Shown: positions 16,744 through 24,695 of the stretch, piece by piece | How the letters are laid out: every line of letters starts with the position of its first letter | Numbering within the stretch: the stretch's first letter is position 1 | Origin: Adlercreutzia muris | GTDB lineage: Bacteria; Actinomycetota; Coriobacteriia; Coriobacteriales; Eggerthellaceae | Reading direction: 5' to 3' | Assembly: GCF_008831045.1 (NCBI RefSeq) | Contig: NZ_WAJS01000016.1 | Location: 1 to 64,000, forward strand | Length of the DNA stretch: 64,000 bases | Notes under the pieces: generated by a model | The model's database searches: none | What the model saw: the letters and a program-made list of their open reading frames with translations, nothing else | What the model was told of the DNA's origin: nothing | Translations under genes and position numbers: made by a program

Positions 16744-18390
16744 CTAGTCTTCCAAGCCGGCGAGGCGGCGGCCGACGAGGTAGCCGAAGGTGAGGCAGCG
16801 GCCGTGGCTCACGGCGCTCATGTGGTGGGGATAGGTGCCGTTGAACATGCTGCCCGAGGTGTTGCCGAGGGCGTAGAGGCCCTCGATGGCCTTGCCGTTG
16901 TGGTCGAGCACGCGGGAATCGGCATCGGTGCGCAGGCCGTTCACGGTCACGAGGCAGCAACCGCTCTCCTCGATGGCGTAGTAGGGGCCGCTTTCCAGGG
17001 GAATGAGATCGCTCGGCTTCTTGCCGTAGTCGGCATCCTCCCCAGCGGCGCACAGCTCGTTGTAGCGGGCGACGGTCCGGGCAAGGTTCTCGGCGTTGAT
17101 GCCGCATTTCTCGGCCAGTTCTTCAAGGGTATCGGCCTCGACGAGCACATCCTTGATGGAATCGTACATATCCTCGGGCGTCCAGGGAGCGCCTCCCTTG
17201 GCCTTCTCGAGGGAGGTGAGGATATCGGTGCCGGACAGCAGGACGAAGTCGTGGGCGCCGGGCTGGTACATGATGGCGTTGCTCATGTACTCGAAGGACA
17301 GGTTCTCGTTGACGAAGCGCTCGCCGTTCTCGTTGACGCGCAGGAAGGCCAGCATGGCACCGTTGGCGCGGTTGCCCGTCTTGGCACCGGCGGGATCGTT
17401 CATGAGAATGTGGGGCCAGTCGTCTTCGGCAGCTCCTGCGGCCAGGCCCATGAGCAGACCGTCGCCCGTGTTAGTTATCGTGGGGTTGATCCATGCGTAC
17501 ACGGCCAGGTCGCGGGGGCGTATACGCTGGGTGAGCAGATCCCAGTTGAACTCGTAGCCGCCGGTGGCCAGCACAACGCCTTGGGCCGCCTCGATTTTGA
17601 TGATGCCCTCTTCGCCCTGGGCATACACGCCGGTGACCTTGCCGTCTTGTGTGATCAGCTGTACGGCAGGGGTGCTAAAGCGGACATCGGTGCCGTTGGC
17701 CTGGGCTGCCGCAAGGACATTTTCGACGAAGGAGGCGATGCCCTTCTCGACCCGCACGCCCGATCCCCAGGTGGTAACGCCGGCGAACAGGCTGTTGCCT
17801 GCCTTTGCCGTAAAAGTTCCGCAGGCGTCTCCGACGACGTCCAGGGCCCAGTTGAGCGCCTCACCCGAGCGATCGCACCAGCGCTTCCACACATTGCGGT
17901 CGCAGCGGAAGTGCGCGGTGGCCATGCCGTCCTCCATGAAGGCGACGGGGTCGAGCACGTTGCCGGCCTCTTGGTGGATGCGGTCGCCGAAAGCGCCGAT
18001 CTCGGTGCCACGCGCGGCGAACGTCTGTCCCTTCTCTAGCAGGATGGTGCGAAGGCCGTTCTCGCTCGCCGAGGCAGCTGCCGCCACGCCGGACATGCCC
18101 GCGCCGCAGACGACGACATCGCAGGTGAGGGTCTCGACGACCTCGTCTTCGGAGATGGGCTCCTCGATGTAGGCCACCTCGCTCCCCGTGGGCTGGTTGA
18201 ACTCGAGAGCGCCGGCGTTGGGGATAAGCGTCTCGCTTGCCGTCGCGGTCTCGCTGGTTTCCGCCAGGGCCTCCGAAGATCCGTCCTTCTTCGGTGTCTG
18301 GGACGCGCAGCCTGCCAGGCCTGCGGCCGCGGCTGTGGCACCGAGGCACCCGAGGCCGATGAAGCCGCGTCGCGATAGATTCTTCTCCAT
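16744..18390 (-). CDS. Tat-exported FAD-dependent reductase (fumarate reductase / flavocytochrome c flavin-subunit family)
   Basis: The product is 548 residues, with ATG at 18390 after GGAGGG. The signal region has twin Arg (SRRGFIGLG, residues 6-14), a hydrophobic stretch and a lipobox LAGC ending at Cys28, so it is predicted to be a Tat-exported lipoprotein. A Ser/Thr-rich linker precedes the FAD-binding turn CGAGMSG (about residue 95). The second half carries the family's capping and substrate region, with GGYEFNWDLL, NENGERFVNE and the closing LYALGNTSGSMF. No haem motif is present, so electrons must come from another protein. The substrate cannot be read from the sequence. It is divergent from a membrane LuxR gene, a recurrent pairing in Eggerthellaceae that suggests substrate-induced expression. 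Confidence 0.88.
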   Translation of the reverse strand: MEKNLSRRGFIGLGCLGATAAAAGLAGCASQTPKKDGSSEALAETSETATASETLIPNAGALEFNQPTGSEVAYIEEPISEDEVVETLTCDVVVCGAGMSGVAAAASASENGLRTILLEKGQTFAARGTEIGAFGDRIHQEAGNVLDPVAFMEDGMATAHFRCDRNVWKRWCDRSGEALNWALDVVGDACGTFTAKAGNSLFAGVTTWGSGVRVEKGIASFVENVLAAAQANGTDVRFSTPAVQLITQDGKVTGVYAQGEEGIIKIEAAQGVVLATGGYEFNWDLLTQRIRPRDLAVYAWINPTITNTGDGLLMGLAAGAAEDDWPHILMNDPAGAKTGNRANGAMLAFLRVNENGERFVNENLSFEYMSNAIMYQPGAHDFVLLSGTDILTSLEKAKGGAPWTPEDMYDSIKDVLVEADTLEELAEKCGINAENLARTVARYNELCAAGEDADYGKKPSDLIPLESGPYYAIEESGCCLVTVNGLRTDADSRVLDHNGKAIEGLYALGNTSGSMFNGTYPHHMSAVSHGRCLTFGYLVGRRLAGLED

Positions 18391-18538
18391 AGTTGCCCTC
18401 CTTTTGAGCGGTTTTCCCTTGGGGCGGTCGGGGAGGCATGCGCTATACTGGCGAATTGCATCTCCGGCAGGAGGCATCTTCCCGCGACCGCCGGCCCGTT
18501 GCACCGGGCAAGGAGGACACTACCGAAATGGAGGGGCC
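18391..18538. promoter_or_regulatory. Divergent promoter region of the reductase and luxR genes
   Basis: This 148-base gap must hold promoters for both genes. On the plus strand a TATACT hexamer at 18444-18449 is the best -10 candidate. GGCGGTC near 18424 and GACCGCC near 18486 form an inverted pair flanking it, and GAGGCAT occurs twice. These are candidate regulator sites only. Confidence 0.4.
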
Positions 18539-20020
18539 ATGCCATCTGACCAAACGGCTAAATTTCGACTGCGCCGTGTCTGCCAAAAAGTAGGACACGG
18601 TTTATCAGGGGTTTTCCTCGATAAAACCTCGCTGTTCTATGTCCTGGGTCTTGCGACTTTCTACACGTGGAATCTGACCGACATCTTCACCCCCTCTCTC
18701 ATCGTCGGAGCGGAAGGGGCCGCGGAACTTTCGACGATGGTCTCCTCGTTGTGCAACGTGGCCGGCTATGTCGCCATCGCCCTGGTTCTCTCGCGGCTCC
18801 GCTGCTTCGGCCGCCTGGCCGCAGCCGCCGCGGTTGCCGGCGCCCTTGCGATCGTCGGCTCTTGGGCGCTGTGGACGCTCGGTGCCGTGGGATCGGTGGA
18901 GGCGCTGCTCGTCTACAAGGGTGCGACGAGGATCTGCGCCGCCTTCGTTATCGTGGCCTGGGGCATCCGCTTCAGCGATCTGGAAAGCGCGCTGCTCACC
19001 CGTCGCGCCCTGGCGGCCTTTCTCGTGGCCACCGTGGCGTTTCTCGCCCTGGGGGTCCTCCGAGGCCTGTCCCAATGCCTATTGCTTGCCGCTCTGCTTC
19101 CCGCGTCGATGGTGCTGTGGCATCGGATCGGCCCGGGCGGGGCGAGTGGGGCCGCGGTGGGCGGCGCGGCCTCGGTGGGGGCCGTGAGGCAGTTCGCGTC
19201 GTCGGTGTGGCGCGTGCTGCTTGTTTTCTCCCTGTTCGGCGTTGTGACGTGGGTGGTGATCCTTGATGCCCAGGCAACCTCTCCCGGGGGCGTGGCGGGT
19301 TCGTTTGTCGCCGGTGCCTGCTTTGTGGTCATGGCCTGCCTGCTCGTTGCGTCGTGTCTCTTTGAGAGCGCGATATCCTACCGCTATGTATTCAAGCTGG
19401 TGTTGCCCCTGGTTATGGTGGGACTGCTGCTTGTGGTGGCCCTTGAGGGGTTTCGGGGGATGGGGGCGGCCCTGGTTTCGGTCGGATATACCTGCTTCGA
19501 TTTGTTCTGCTTCGTGATGGTGGCGAGCGCGTGCCGCCAGAGCGGCGTGAGGGCCGGGGCCGCGTTCGGCTGGTATAGGGCGCTCGAGAGCTTTCTGCCC
19601 GTTCCGGCCCTGGGGCTGACGCTGCTGGCGAATATCGTGGGAATGCGCGACGGCAACGGGGCGCTCTACGTGCTCGTCGCCGCCTGTGTGCTCGTGCTCG
19701 CGGTGGTGCTCGTGTTCGACCGGGGCAACATCATGGAGCGCAGCTACCTGAACCCGGCGGTGAACTATCCGCGGGCCGAAGCGCTCTACTTCGCGCGGCA
19801 ATGCGAGGCGGCCATCGAGCGCTACGAGCTTTCGCCGCGTGAGGCCGAGGTGCTCAGCCTCGTGGTGCGCGGCCGAAGCGTGCCCCACATCGCCGAGCGG
19901 CTTTACCTGTCCCGGGGCACGGTGAAGACCCATATCGCGCGCATTTATCAGAAGTTCGGTGCCCGCGACCGGCAGGCGATGATCGACATCATTGAGTCCA
20001 TTGCCCTCGATGACGCCTAA
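18539..20020 (+). CDS. Membrane-anchored LuxR-family transcriptional regulator
   Basis: The protein has 493 residues. The ATG at 18539 is preceded by GGAGGGG. About twelve hydrophobic segments fill residues 30-410, a layout like a small transporter, and a LuxR-type helix-turn-helix occupies the last 65 residues (LSPREAEVLSLVVRGRS, then YLSRGTVKTHIARIYQKF). Proteins of this form are abundant in Eggerthellaceae and usually adjoin flavin reductase genes, as here. The membrane part is thought to sense a small molecule, but that is not shown for this one. There is no receiver domain. Confidence 0.88.
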   Translation: MPSDQTAKFRLRRVCQKVGHGLSGVFLDKTSLFYVLGLATFYTWNLTDIFTPSLIVGAEGAAELSTMVSSLCNVAGYVAIALVLSRLRCFGRLAAAAAVAGALAIVGSWALWTLGAVGSVEALLVYKGATRICAAFVIVAWGIRFSDLESALLTRRALAAFLVATVAFLALGVLRGLSQCLLLAALLPASMVLWHRIGPGGASGAAVGGAASVGAVRQFASSVWRVLLVFSLFGVVTWVVILDAQATSPGGVAGSFVAGACFVVMACLLVASCLFESAISYRYVFKLVLPLVMVGLLLVVALEGFRGMGAALVSVGYTCFDLFCFVMVASACRQSGVRAGAAFGWYRALESFLPVPALGLTLLANIVGMRDGNGALYVLVAACVLVLAVVLVFDRGNIMERSYLNPAVNYPRAEALYFARQCEAAIERYELSPREAEVLSLVVRGRSVPHIAERLYLSRGTVKTHIARIYQKFGARDRQAMIDIIESIALDDA

Positions 20021-20263
20021 TCTCGCCGGGGATGGGCTTTCCCGGCGGGTGGCGCGGGCTCTCTTCCAGAGGCCTGCGGCGTTGCCCGTCTCGAGCCGTT
20101 TGGGGCTGGGCGGCGGTTCTGGCGACCTCGGCGGTTGCCGCTTTTCGGAGTCGGTGACGGTACCTCCCGCTCCCGGAATTCACGGGTGTCAACGGGGGCG
20201 TCGTGCTATAACTGAAAGGGTCAGCGTAGTGAAAGCGATGCCGGAGAGGACGGTGAGGACACG

Positions 20264-21244
20264 ATGACGGAACGGAAGATCAATCGGGGGAGCGAGATTC
20301 GGACCAAGGGGAAATCCATGGGACGCGAGCGCTCCGGTTGCGCGACCGATCCGTCTGACAGACCCTCGCCCCGGGCTGCCCTCACGGCGTCCGGGCGCCC
20401 CGATGCCCCGTCGGCCCCATCGGGCTCCGGGGAGCCGATCGGCTCGCAAAGCCCTCGGCCGGCCGGTCCGGCCCCGAAGCATTCGACTCCGGGCTGTGCC
20501 AGTGCGCACGGCGGCGGTTCTCGGCGCTCCAATCTGCGCCCGGCGCTGTTCATGACCGGCCGCATCGCCCTCATGCTGGCGGGCATCGCGGTCATGGCCC
20601 TTGGCATCGATGTGGTCGTGAAGGCCGATCTGGGCAACTCGCCCATCTCCGCCACGCCCAACGTGCTCGCTCTCGGCTTTCCCGCTGTGAGCTTCGGCAC
20701 GTTCATGCTGGGCTGGCAGTGCTTCCTCGTGCTCGCGCAGGTGGCCCTTCTGCGCCGGGAATTTCGGCTGGTGGACCTGTGGCAGATTCCCATCTCGGTG
20801 TTCTTTGGGCTGTGCATCGACTGGTTCATGGCGCTGCTGGGTGCAGCCGCACCGACCACCTACCTCGCCTCGTGGCTGTGGCTGGTCGTCGGCATGGCCG
20901 TGCTCGCCGCGGGCATCGTGATGACGGTGGTCTCGGGCACGGTCATGAACTGCGGCGAGGCTGTGGTGCAGGCCGTGGTGCGCAAGACCGGCGCCCGCTT
21001 CGGCACGGTGAAGGTGGGCTTCGACCTGGCCTGCGCGGCCTTGGCGGTGCTGTGCGCCCTGGTCTTCGTGGGACACCTCGCCGGCGTGCGGGAGGGCACC
21101 GTGGTCTGCGCGGCGCTGACCGGGGTGGTGGTGAACGGCTACATGGCCCTCTACGGCCGTGTGCGCCAGGGAGCGCGCCGGTGGCGAGCCGGAGCTGGTT
21201 CGCGCGCCGACGAGGCGGCGACGTCCCTGGTGGAGCAGAGCTAA
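20264..21244 (+). CDS. YczE/YitT-like integral membrane protein
   Basis: The protein has 326 residues. The first 90 are hydrophilic and rich in Ser, Pro, Arg and Gly. The rest has about five membrane segments, starting GRIALMLAGIAVMALGIDVV, with the family-like KADLGNSPISATPNVL loop and VVSGTVMNCGEAVVQAV. This matches the YczE/YyaS group, whose function is poorly defined. The ATG at 20264 has GGTGAGGA upstream; a later start at 20319, or near the first membrane segment at 20551, would remove the unusual N-terminal tail. The 243 bases upstream hold a possible TATAAC at 20207-20212 and nothing else clear. Confidence 0.75.
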   Translation: MTERKINRGSEIRTKGKSMGRERSGCATDPSDRPSPRAALTASGRPDAPSAPSGSGEPIGSQSPRPAGPAPKHSTPGCASAHGGGSRRSNLRPALFMTGRIALMLAGIAVMALGIDVVVKADLGNSPISATPNVLALGFPAVSFGTFMLGWQCFLVLAQVALLRREFRLVDLWQIPISVFFGLCIDWFMALLGAAAPTTYLASWLWLVVGMAVLAAGIVMTVVSGTVMNCGEAVVQAVVRKTGARFGTVKVGFDLACAALAVLCALVFVGHLAGVREGTVVCAALTGVVVNGYMALYGRVRQGARRWRAGAGSRADEAATSLVEQS

Positions 21245-21257
21245 GACCATATTTTCT

Positions 21258-21286
21258 TTGCGGAATGCCCGCAAGATGGCTATAAT
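21258..21286 (+). promoter_or_regulatory. Promoter of efp
   Basis: TTGCGG (21258-21263) and TATAAT (21281-21286) are separated by 17 bases, a near-consensus housekeeping promoter 74 bases before the efp start. Confidence 0.75.
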
Positions 21287-21359
21287 GTAACGGTTTGAAT
21301 CAGGCGCGACGTGCGAGCGTAAGGGTTTCCGCGGCGCGTGAGCATGAAAGGAAACATCC

Positions 21360-21923
21360 GTGGCAAGCATTTCTACCGCCGATTTCAAGAACGGCATGTG
21401 CATCATCAACAACGGCAAGATGTGCACCATCGTCGAGTTCCAGCACGTGAAGCCGGGCAAGGGCGGCGCGTTTGTGCGCACCAAGCTCAAGGACATCAAG
21501 ACCGGCCGCGTGGTGGACTACACCTTCAACGCCGGCACCAAGTTCGATTCCGTGCGCCTGGAATCCAAGAAGATGCAGTACCTGTACAACGACGGCGCCG
21601 ACTACTGGTTCATGGACAACGACACCTTCGAGCAGATGCCCATCGCCGCCGATATGGTGGGCGCCGCCTCCGATTGGCTGAAGGAGAACGACGAGGCCAC
21701 GCTGCTGTACGCCGGCGACGAGCTCATCAGCCTGGAGCCCCAGATGTTCGTGGAGTTGGAAGTGACCCACACCGAGCCGGGCTTCAAGGGCGATACCGCC
21801 ACCAACACGCTGAAGCCGGCTACCCTGGAGACGGGCAAAGAGGTGCAGGTGCCCACCTTCATCGAGATCGGCGACGTGTTGCAGATCGACACCCGCGACG
21901 GCCGCGTCATCAAGCGCGTCTAA
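21360..21923 (+). CDS. efp: Elongation factor P
   Basis: The protein has 187 residues, the normal length, with GTG start after GAAAGGA. EF-P binds next to the P-site tRNA and relieves stalling at proline runs. The three beta-barrel domains are present; the tip loop reads HVKPGKGGAFVRTKLK, with Lys at the modifiable position. The C-terminal domain ends with the usual VPTFIEIGDVLQIDTRDG segment. It has its own promoter and terminator here. In many genomes efp follows pepP and precedes accB; both links are interrupted here by accessory genes. Confidence 0.97.
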   Translation: MASISTADFKNGMCIINNGKMCTIVEFQHVKPGKGGAFVRTKLKDIKTGRVVDYTFNAGTKFDSVRLESKKMQYLYNDGADYWFMDNDTFEQMPIAADMVGAASDWLKENDEATLLYAGDELISLEPQMFVELEVTHTEPGFKGDTATNTLKPATLETGKEVQVPTFIEIGDVLQIDTRDGRVIKRV

Positions 21924-21948
21924 TCAAGCGGGAAAACCTCACAGGTCG

Positions 21949-21979
21949 AGAAGCCTCCTCCGGGAGGCTTCTTCTGTTT
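21949..21979 (+). terminator. Terminator of efp
   Basis: A nine-base stem, GAAGCCTCC (21950-21958) with its complement (21963-21971), and a four-base loop are followed by TTCTGTTTC. Confidence 0.8.
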
Positions 21980-22005
21980 CGGCGATGGTAGAGCGCAGAG
22001 GAGAT

Positions 22006-22140
22006 AGCGGGTGTTTCCGCCGAGCGCAGTTCACCCTCCGGGTACTTCCTTGCTTCGCTCGGTCGCCGACACGCGACTGGAACAGTCCGGCGGACTGCGC
22101 CACAAAGCGAGGACTGTCTGAGCGGATGGGAATACCCGCT
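22006..22140 (-). ncRNA. Structured intergenic element, copy 2 (minus strand)
   Basis: Read on the minus strand, this repeats the box of the element at 11254: GCTCAGACAGTCCTCGCTT then TGTGG, an 18-base palindromic core, then TCCAGTCGC (22073-22123). The core stem (CAGTCCG with CGGACTG) differs from copy 1 but is still self-complementary and the spacing is identical. The outer arms 22128-22140 and 22006-22018 pair over 11 of 13 bases with an A-C mismatch in the position seen in copy 1. A third stem, CCGAGCG with CGCTCGG, replaces the small hairpin of copy 1. It lies 40 bases beyond degV in the same direction. Confidence 0.55.
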
Positions 22141-22179
22141 AGCTCCGACTGAGGGGAGTCGCTGGGAGAACGCGCCCCG

Positions 22180-23052
22180 CTAGCCTCGGGCGAAGAAGGC
22201 GAAGGCGACGCCGTCGGGGCCCACGTGGGTGCCGATGACGGCGCCGACGAGGGTGAGGGGCAGCTCCAGGGCGTCCGGGCTCTCGATCAGGCCTTGCTCG
22301 GCGGCGATGGCGAGCGAGTCGGCGATGTACTTGCGGCCGATCTTGTCGGACAGGCCCGAGTAGGCCACCCACACCGGGCGCGTGAAGTCGATGCCGCCGG
22401 CCTTCTCGATTTCCTCGAATACCATGGAACGCGATGCCTTCGAGCCGCGGGCCTTCCCCAGAACGATCACTTTGCCGTCCACGACGCCCACCACGGGCTT
22501 GATGGACAAAAGGCCGCCGATGGCCGCCGCCGCGCCGGAGATGCGCCCGCCCCGGCGCAGGTACTCCAGGCCGTCTAAGGCCGCCACGAGGCGGATGTCC
22601 TTCTTCTCCTGGTCGAGACAGTAGGCGATGTCGGCGGCGGAAAGCCCCTCGTCGCGCAGGGCCCAGGCGCGCTCGGCTAAGATGCGCTCGCCGACGGTGG
22701 CGTTCTCGGAATCCACCACGAAGACGGACTCCTTGAAGGGGGCTGCGGCGATGCAGGCGCTCTGGTAGGTGCCCGAGATGTGGCTCGACAGCGTGATGCA
22801 CACCACGGTGTCGCCGGCGGCCACGGCCTCTTGGAACAGATCCTGGAACACCATGGGGGGAATCTGGCTCGTGCGGGGCAGCTCGTCGCTCTCGATGAGG
22901 CGCTCGAAGAACTCGGTGCGGCTGATGTCGACCCCCTCGGCGAACTCCTCGTCGCCGAAAGTGATGGTCATGGGGATGATGGTGATGCCGTGGGCGCAGG
23001 CGTAGTCCTCTTCCATGTCCGCCGACGAGTCCACGATGATGCGAATGGCCAT
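22180..23052 (-). CDS. DegV-family fatty acid-binding protein
   Basis: The product is 290 residues, with ATG at 23052 after GGAGGCACC. It has the DegV fold markers: IIVDSSADM at the N-terminus, ITFGDEEFAEGVDI, LPRTSQIPP, and the ligand-proximal VVCITLSSHISGTYQSA. The second domain has GGRISGAAAAIGGLLSIKPV. Homologues bind fatty acids, and FakB-type members present them to FakA kinase. No fakA is adjacent, so the exact role is open. Confidence 0.9.
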   Translation of the reverse strand: MAIRIIVDSSADMEEDYACAHGITIIPMTITFGDEEFAEGVDISRTEFFERLIESDELPRTSQIPPMVFQDLFQEAVAAGDTVVCITLSSHISGTYQSACIAAAPFKESVFVVDSENATVGERILAERAWALRDEGLSAADIAYCLDQEKKDIRLVAALDGLEYLRRGGRISGAAAAIGGLLSIKPVVGVVDGKVIVLGKARGSKASRSMVFEEIEKAGGIDFTRPVWVAYSGLSDKIGRKYIADSLAIAAEQGLIESPDALELPLTLVGAVIGTHVGPDGVAFAFFARG

Positions 23053-23587
23053 GGTGCCTCCAAAGTTGTGTTTGCTTCCCTGTATTCTATCGGGCGGCGG
23101 CGCTCGGAGGGCGCAATGGCCCAAAGGCAAGTAAATTGTTCATAATTCGGGCGGCGGTCCGCTGTGGCGGTTCGGCGCTTTGGCCGAAGAGTCGCCGCCG
23201 CGGATGCTTGGACGGGCCAATTGCGGCTACAGTAGGACCCTCTTCGCGCCAATCGGACATTTCTGCGACAAATGATGCGATCGGGCGACATTTCCTGCGG
23301 GGAAAGACCCTGGAATGCGACAAATCTGTCGATCGGGCGACATATTGCGGCAATGGATGTCGCCCGATCATGCGATTTGTCGCATTTCAGGGCAAAAGCT
23401 TGGGAAGCGGGGAAGCGCGCAAAGCGCGGAGAGTCCGCGGGGCGCGTGGAGGGAGGAAAGCGCTGGATCAACCGAGCCTGCCGAGCCCACTGAACCTGCT
23501 GAACCTGCGGCATGCGTCGAGCTCGTGGAGGGGCCTCGTTGTCTGCGCGAACGCGTTTCCTCAGCGAGGCCCGCCCCTCCACAAGGC
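23053..23587. other. 535-base intergenic region between degV and the luxR pseudogene
   Basis: It holds the 121-bp element at 23264-23384. The parts on each side show no supported gene. TAGAAT on the minus strand near 23083 could be a degV -10. The stretch 23400-23587 has no open frame with a credible start. Confidence 0.5.
23264..23384. repeat. 121-bp three-unit element, copy A
   Basis: Three 30-base units lie at 23264-23293 (+), 23316-23345 (+) and 23355-23384 (-). Each reads TGCGACAAAT, five variable bases, then GATCGGGCGACAT and two more bases. The variable pentamers are GATGC, CTGTC and CGCAT. GCGACA occurs twice per unit, 20 bases apart. The outer units are inverted relative to each other, so the element can fold into a long hairpin. 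The element at 28734-28854 has the same length and unit offsets in reverse orientation. Confidence 0.85.
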
Positions 23588-24360
23588 TCATCCCTCCACG
23601 AGGTCGATCAACTCCTGGTGGGAGTGGATGCCGAGCTTGGCGTAGACATGTTTCACGTGGGCCTTCACGGTGTTGCGCGATACGACGAGCGCCTCCTCGA
23701 TGTAGGATCGGTCGCGGCCGCGGGCGAGCATGGCGAACACCTCGGCTTCGCGCGGCGTGAGGAAGAACTCGCCGGCGATGGTCTCGCAACGGGCGGTGAA
23801 GGCCTCCTCGGGCGCGAGGGTGGCCCCCGACGCCGCCGAGGCGCCGGCATCGGGCACATTCACCGGTTCGATGCCGTCGATGGCCCCGGCGAAGGTGAAG
23901 CGCTTCAGTCCCACAAGCACATAGGCGGCGAACACCAAGAGCAGCACCGCCGGAATCGCCACGCGCAGCGAGGGGTTGGCCGCCGCAGCGCCGGCAGGGC
24001 CCAGGCGAGGCCGGCCGCGAGCAGGGCACCGCCGAGGACGATGCACGCGGCCGCCCCTCCGACAATCGCGTCGCGGCGCAGCGCGGATGGCGCACGGTAG
24101 GCCATAAGGCCCAGGGCCGGCAGCGTGATCGCCGAGCAGGTGACGGAGATATCGCGGGCGAACATGAAGACGACATCGAACTGCGGGAAGATGGACCCGT
24201 TCATAAGCGCGGTGGCTCCGAGCACCAGCAGCAGCGCTGCGAACCCGCGCGCCGGACTCGCAGATGGGGAGGCGTCGGCTCCCGATGGCGCCGTGCCTGC
24301 GCGTGCCCCGCGTTCGAGCGCCGCCCCGCGGGGCGCGTTCTCCACCTCTCGTTTCTCCAT
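23588..24360 (-). pseudogene. LuxR-family regulator with a frameshift
   Basis: The ATG at 24360 (after GAGAGAAACG) opens a frame encoding a short polar tail and about four membrane segments (GFAALLLVLGATALMNGS to AACIVLGGALLAAGLAWAL). That frame goes out of register near 23980-24005, within a GC-rich GGCGCTGCGGCGGCC context. The adjacent frame continues with NPSLRVAIPAVLLLVFAAYVLV and ends in a complete LuxR helix-turn-helix, LTPREAEVFAMLARGRD then VVSRNTVKAHVKHVYAKLG. One missing base restores a product of about 257 residues. It lies downstream of the damaged flavin reductase and could have been its regulator. A sequencing error is possible. Confidence 0.75.
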
Positions 24361-24401
24361 CGTTTCTCTCTTTCGCCGATCTCTCCCATTGCACACGCGA
24401 A

Positions 24402-24430
24402 GACCCCCGGCCCGCGCAGGGCTGGGGGTC
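24402..24430 (-). terminator. Hairpin between the reductase and luxR pseudogenes
   Basis: GACCCCCGGCCC (24402-24413) and GGGCTGGGGGTC (24419-24430) pair over 12 bases with one mismatch and a five-base loop. The T tract on either strand is weak, so it is a possible terminator or attenuator. Confidence 0.5.
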
Positions 24431-24615
24431 TGAAAGCAAAACCGCTGGTCGCTGAGAGGGAGGCGCGACGGGCGGTATCCCCAAGGAAGGACAAAGAGGG
24501 GAGAGGGCGGATCGCCGCGGACGGCCTTGTGAGGGCTTTCTCGCCTGGTAAGGCCGATGCCGGGCTTCCCAGCCACGCGTCGCCGCTTGCGAGCACGGCC
24601 GGGAAGCTGCCAGCT

Positions 24616-24669
24616 GCGGGCCCGCAAGCCTCCGGGTGCGGGGTCGTAAGCCTCCAGGTGCGGGGCTTC
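24616..24669. repeat. 22-base tandem repeat, about 2.4 copies
   Basis: Units at 24616-24637 and 24638-24659 share GCGGG, then AAGCCTCC and GGGT/AGGT endings, with four differences. A partial third unit starts at 24660. The tract is immediately downstream of the flavin reductase stop. Confidence 0.6.
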
Positions 24670-24695
24670 TCGGCCCCGCCGGGCAGGAGTCGTCC

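Larger units (their letters stand above)
24361..24695. other. 335-base gap with a hairpin and a short tandem repeat
   Basis: Between the flavin reductase pseudogene and the luxR pseudogene, both on the minus strand, there is a 12-base stem at 24402-24430 and a 22-base tandem repeat at 24616-24669. No other gene is supported. Confidence 0.5.

Noticed and set aside
23264-23384. The repeated units as a small CRISPR array
   Set aside because: The variable part is only five bases, the units change orientation, spacing is uneven, and no cas gene is present.
24038-24100. Programmed frameshifting in the luxR pseudogene
   Set aside because: No slippery heptamer with a downstream structure was identified, so mutation or sequencing error is the simpler reading.
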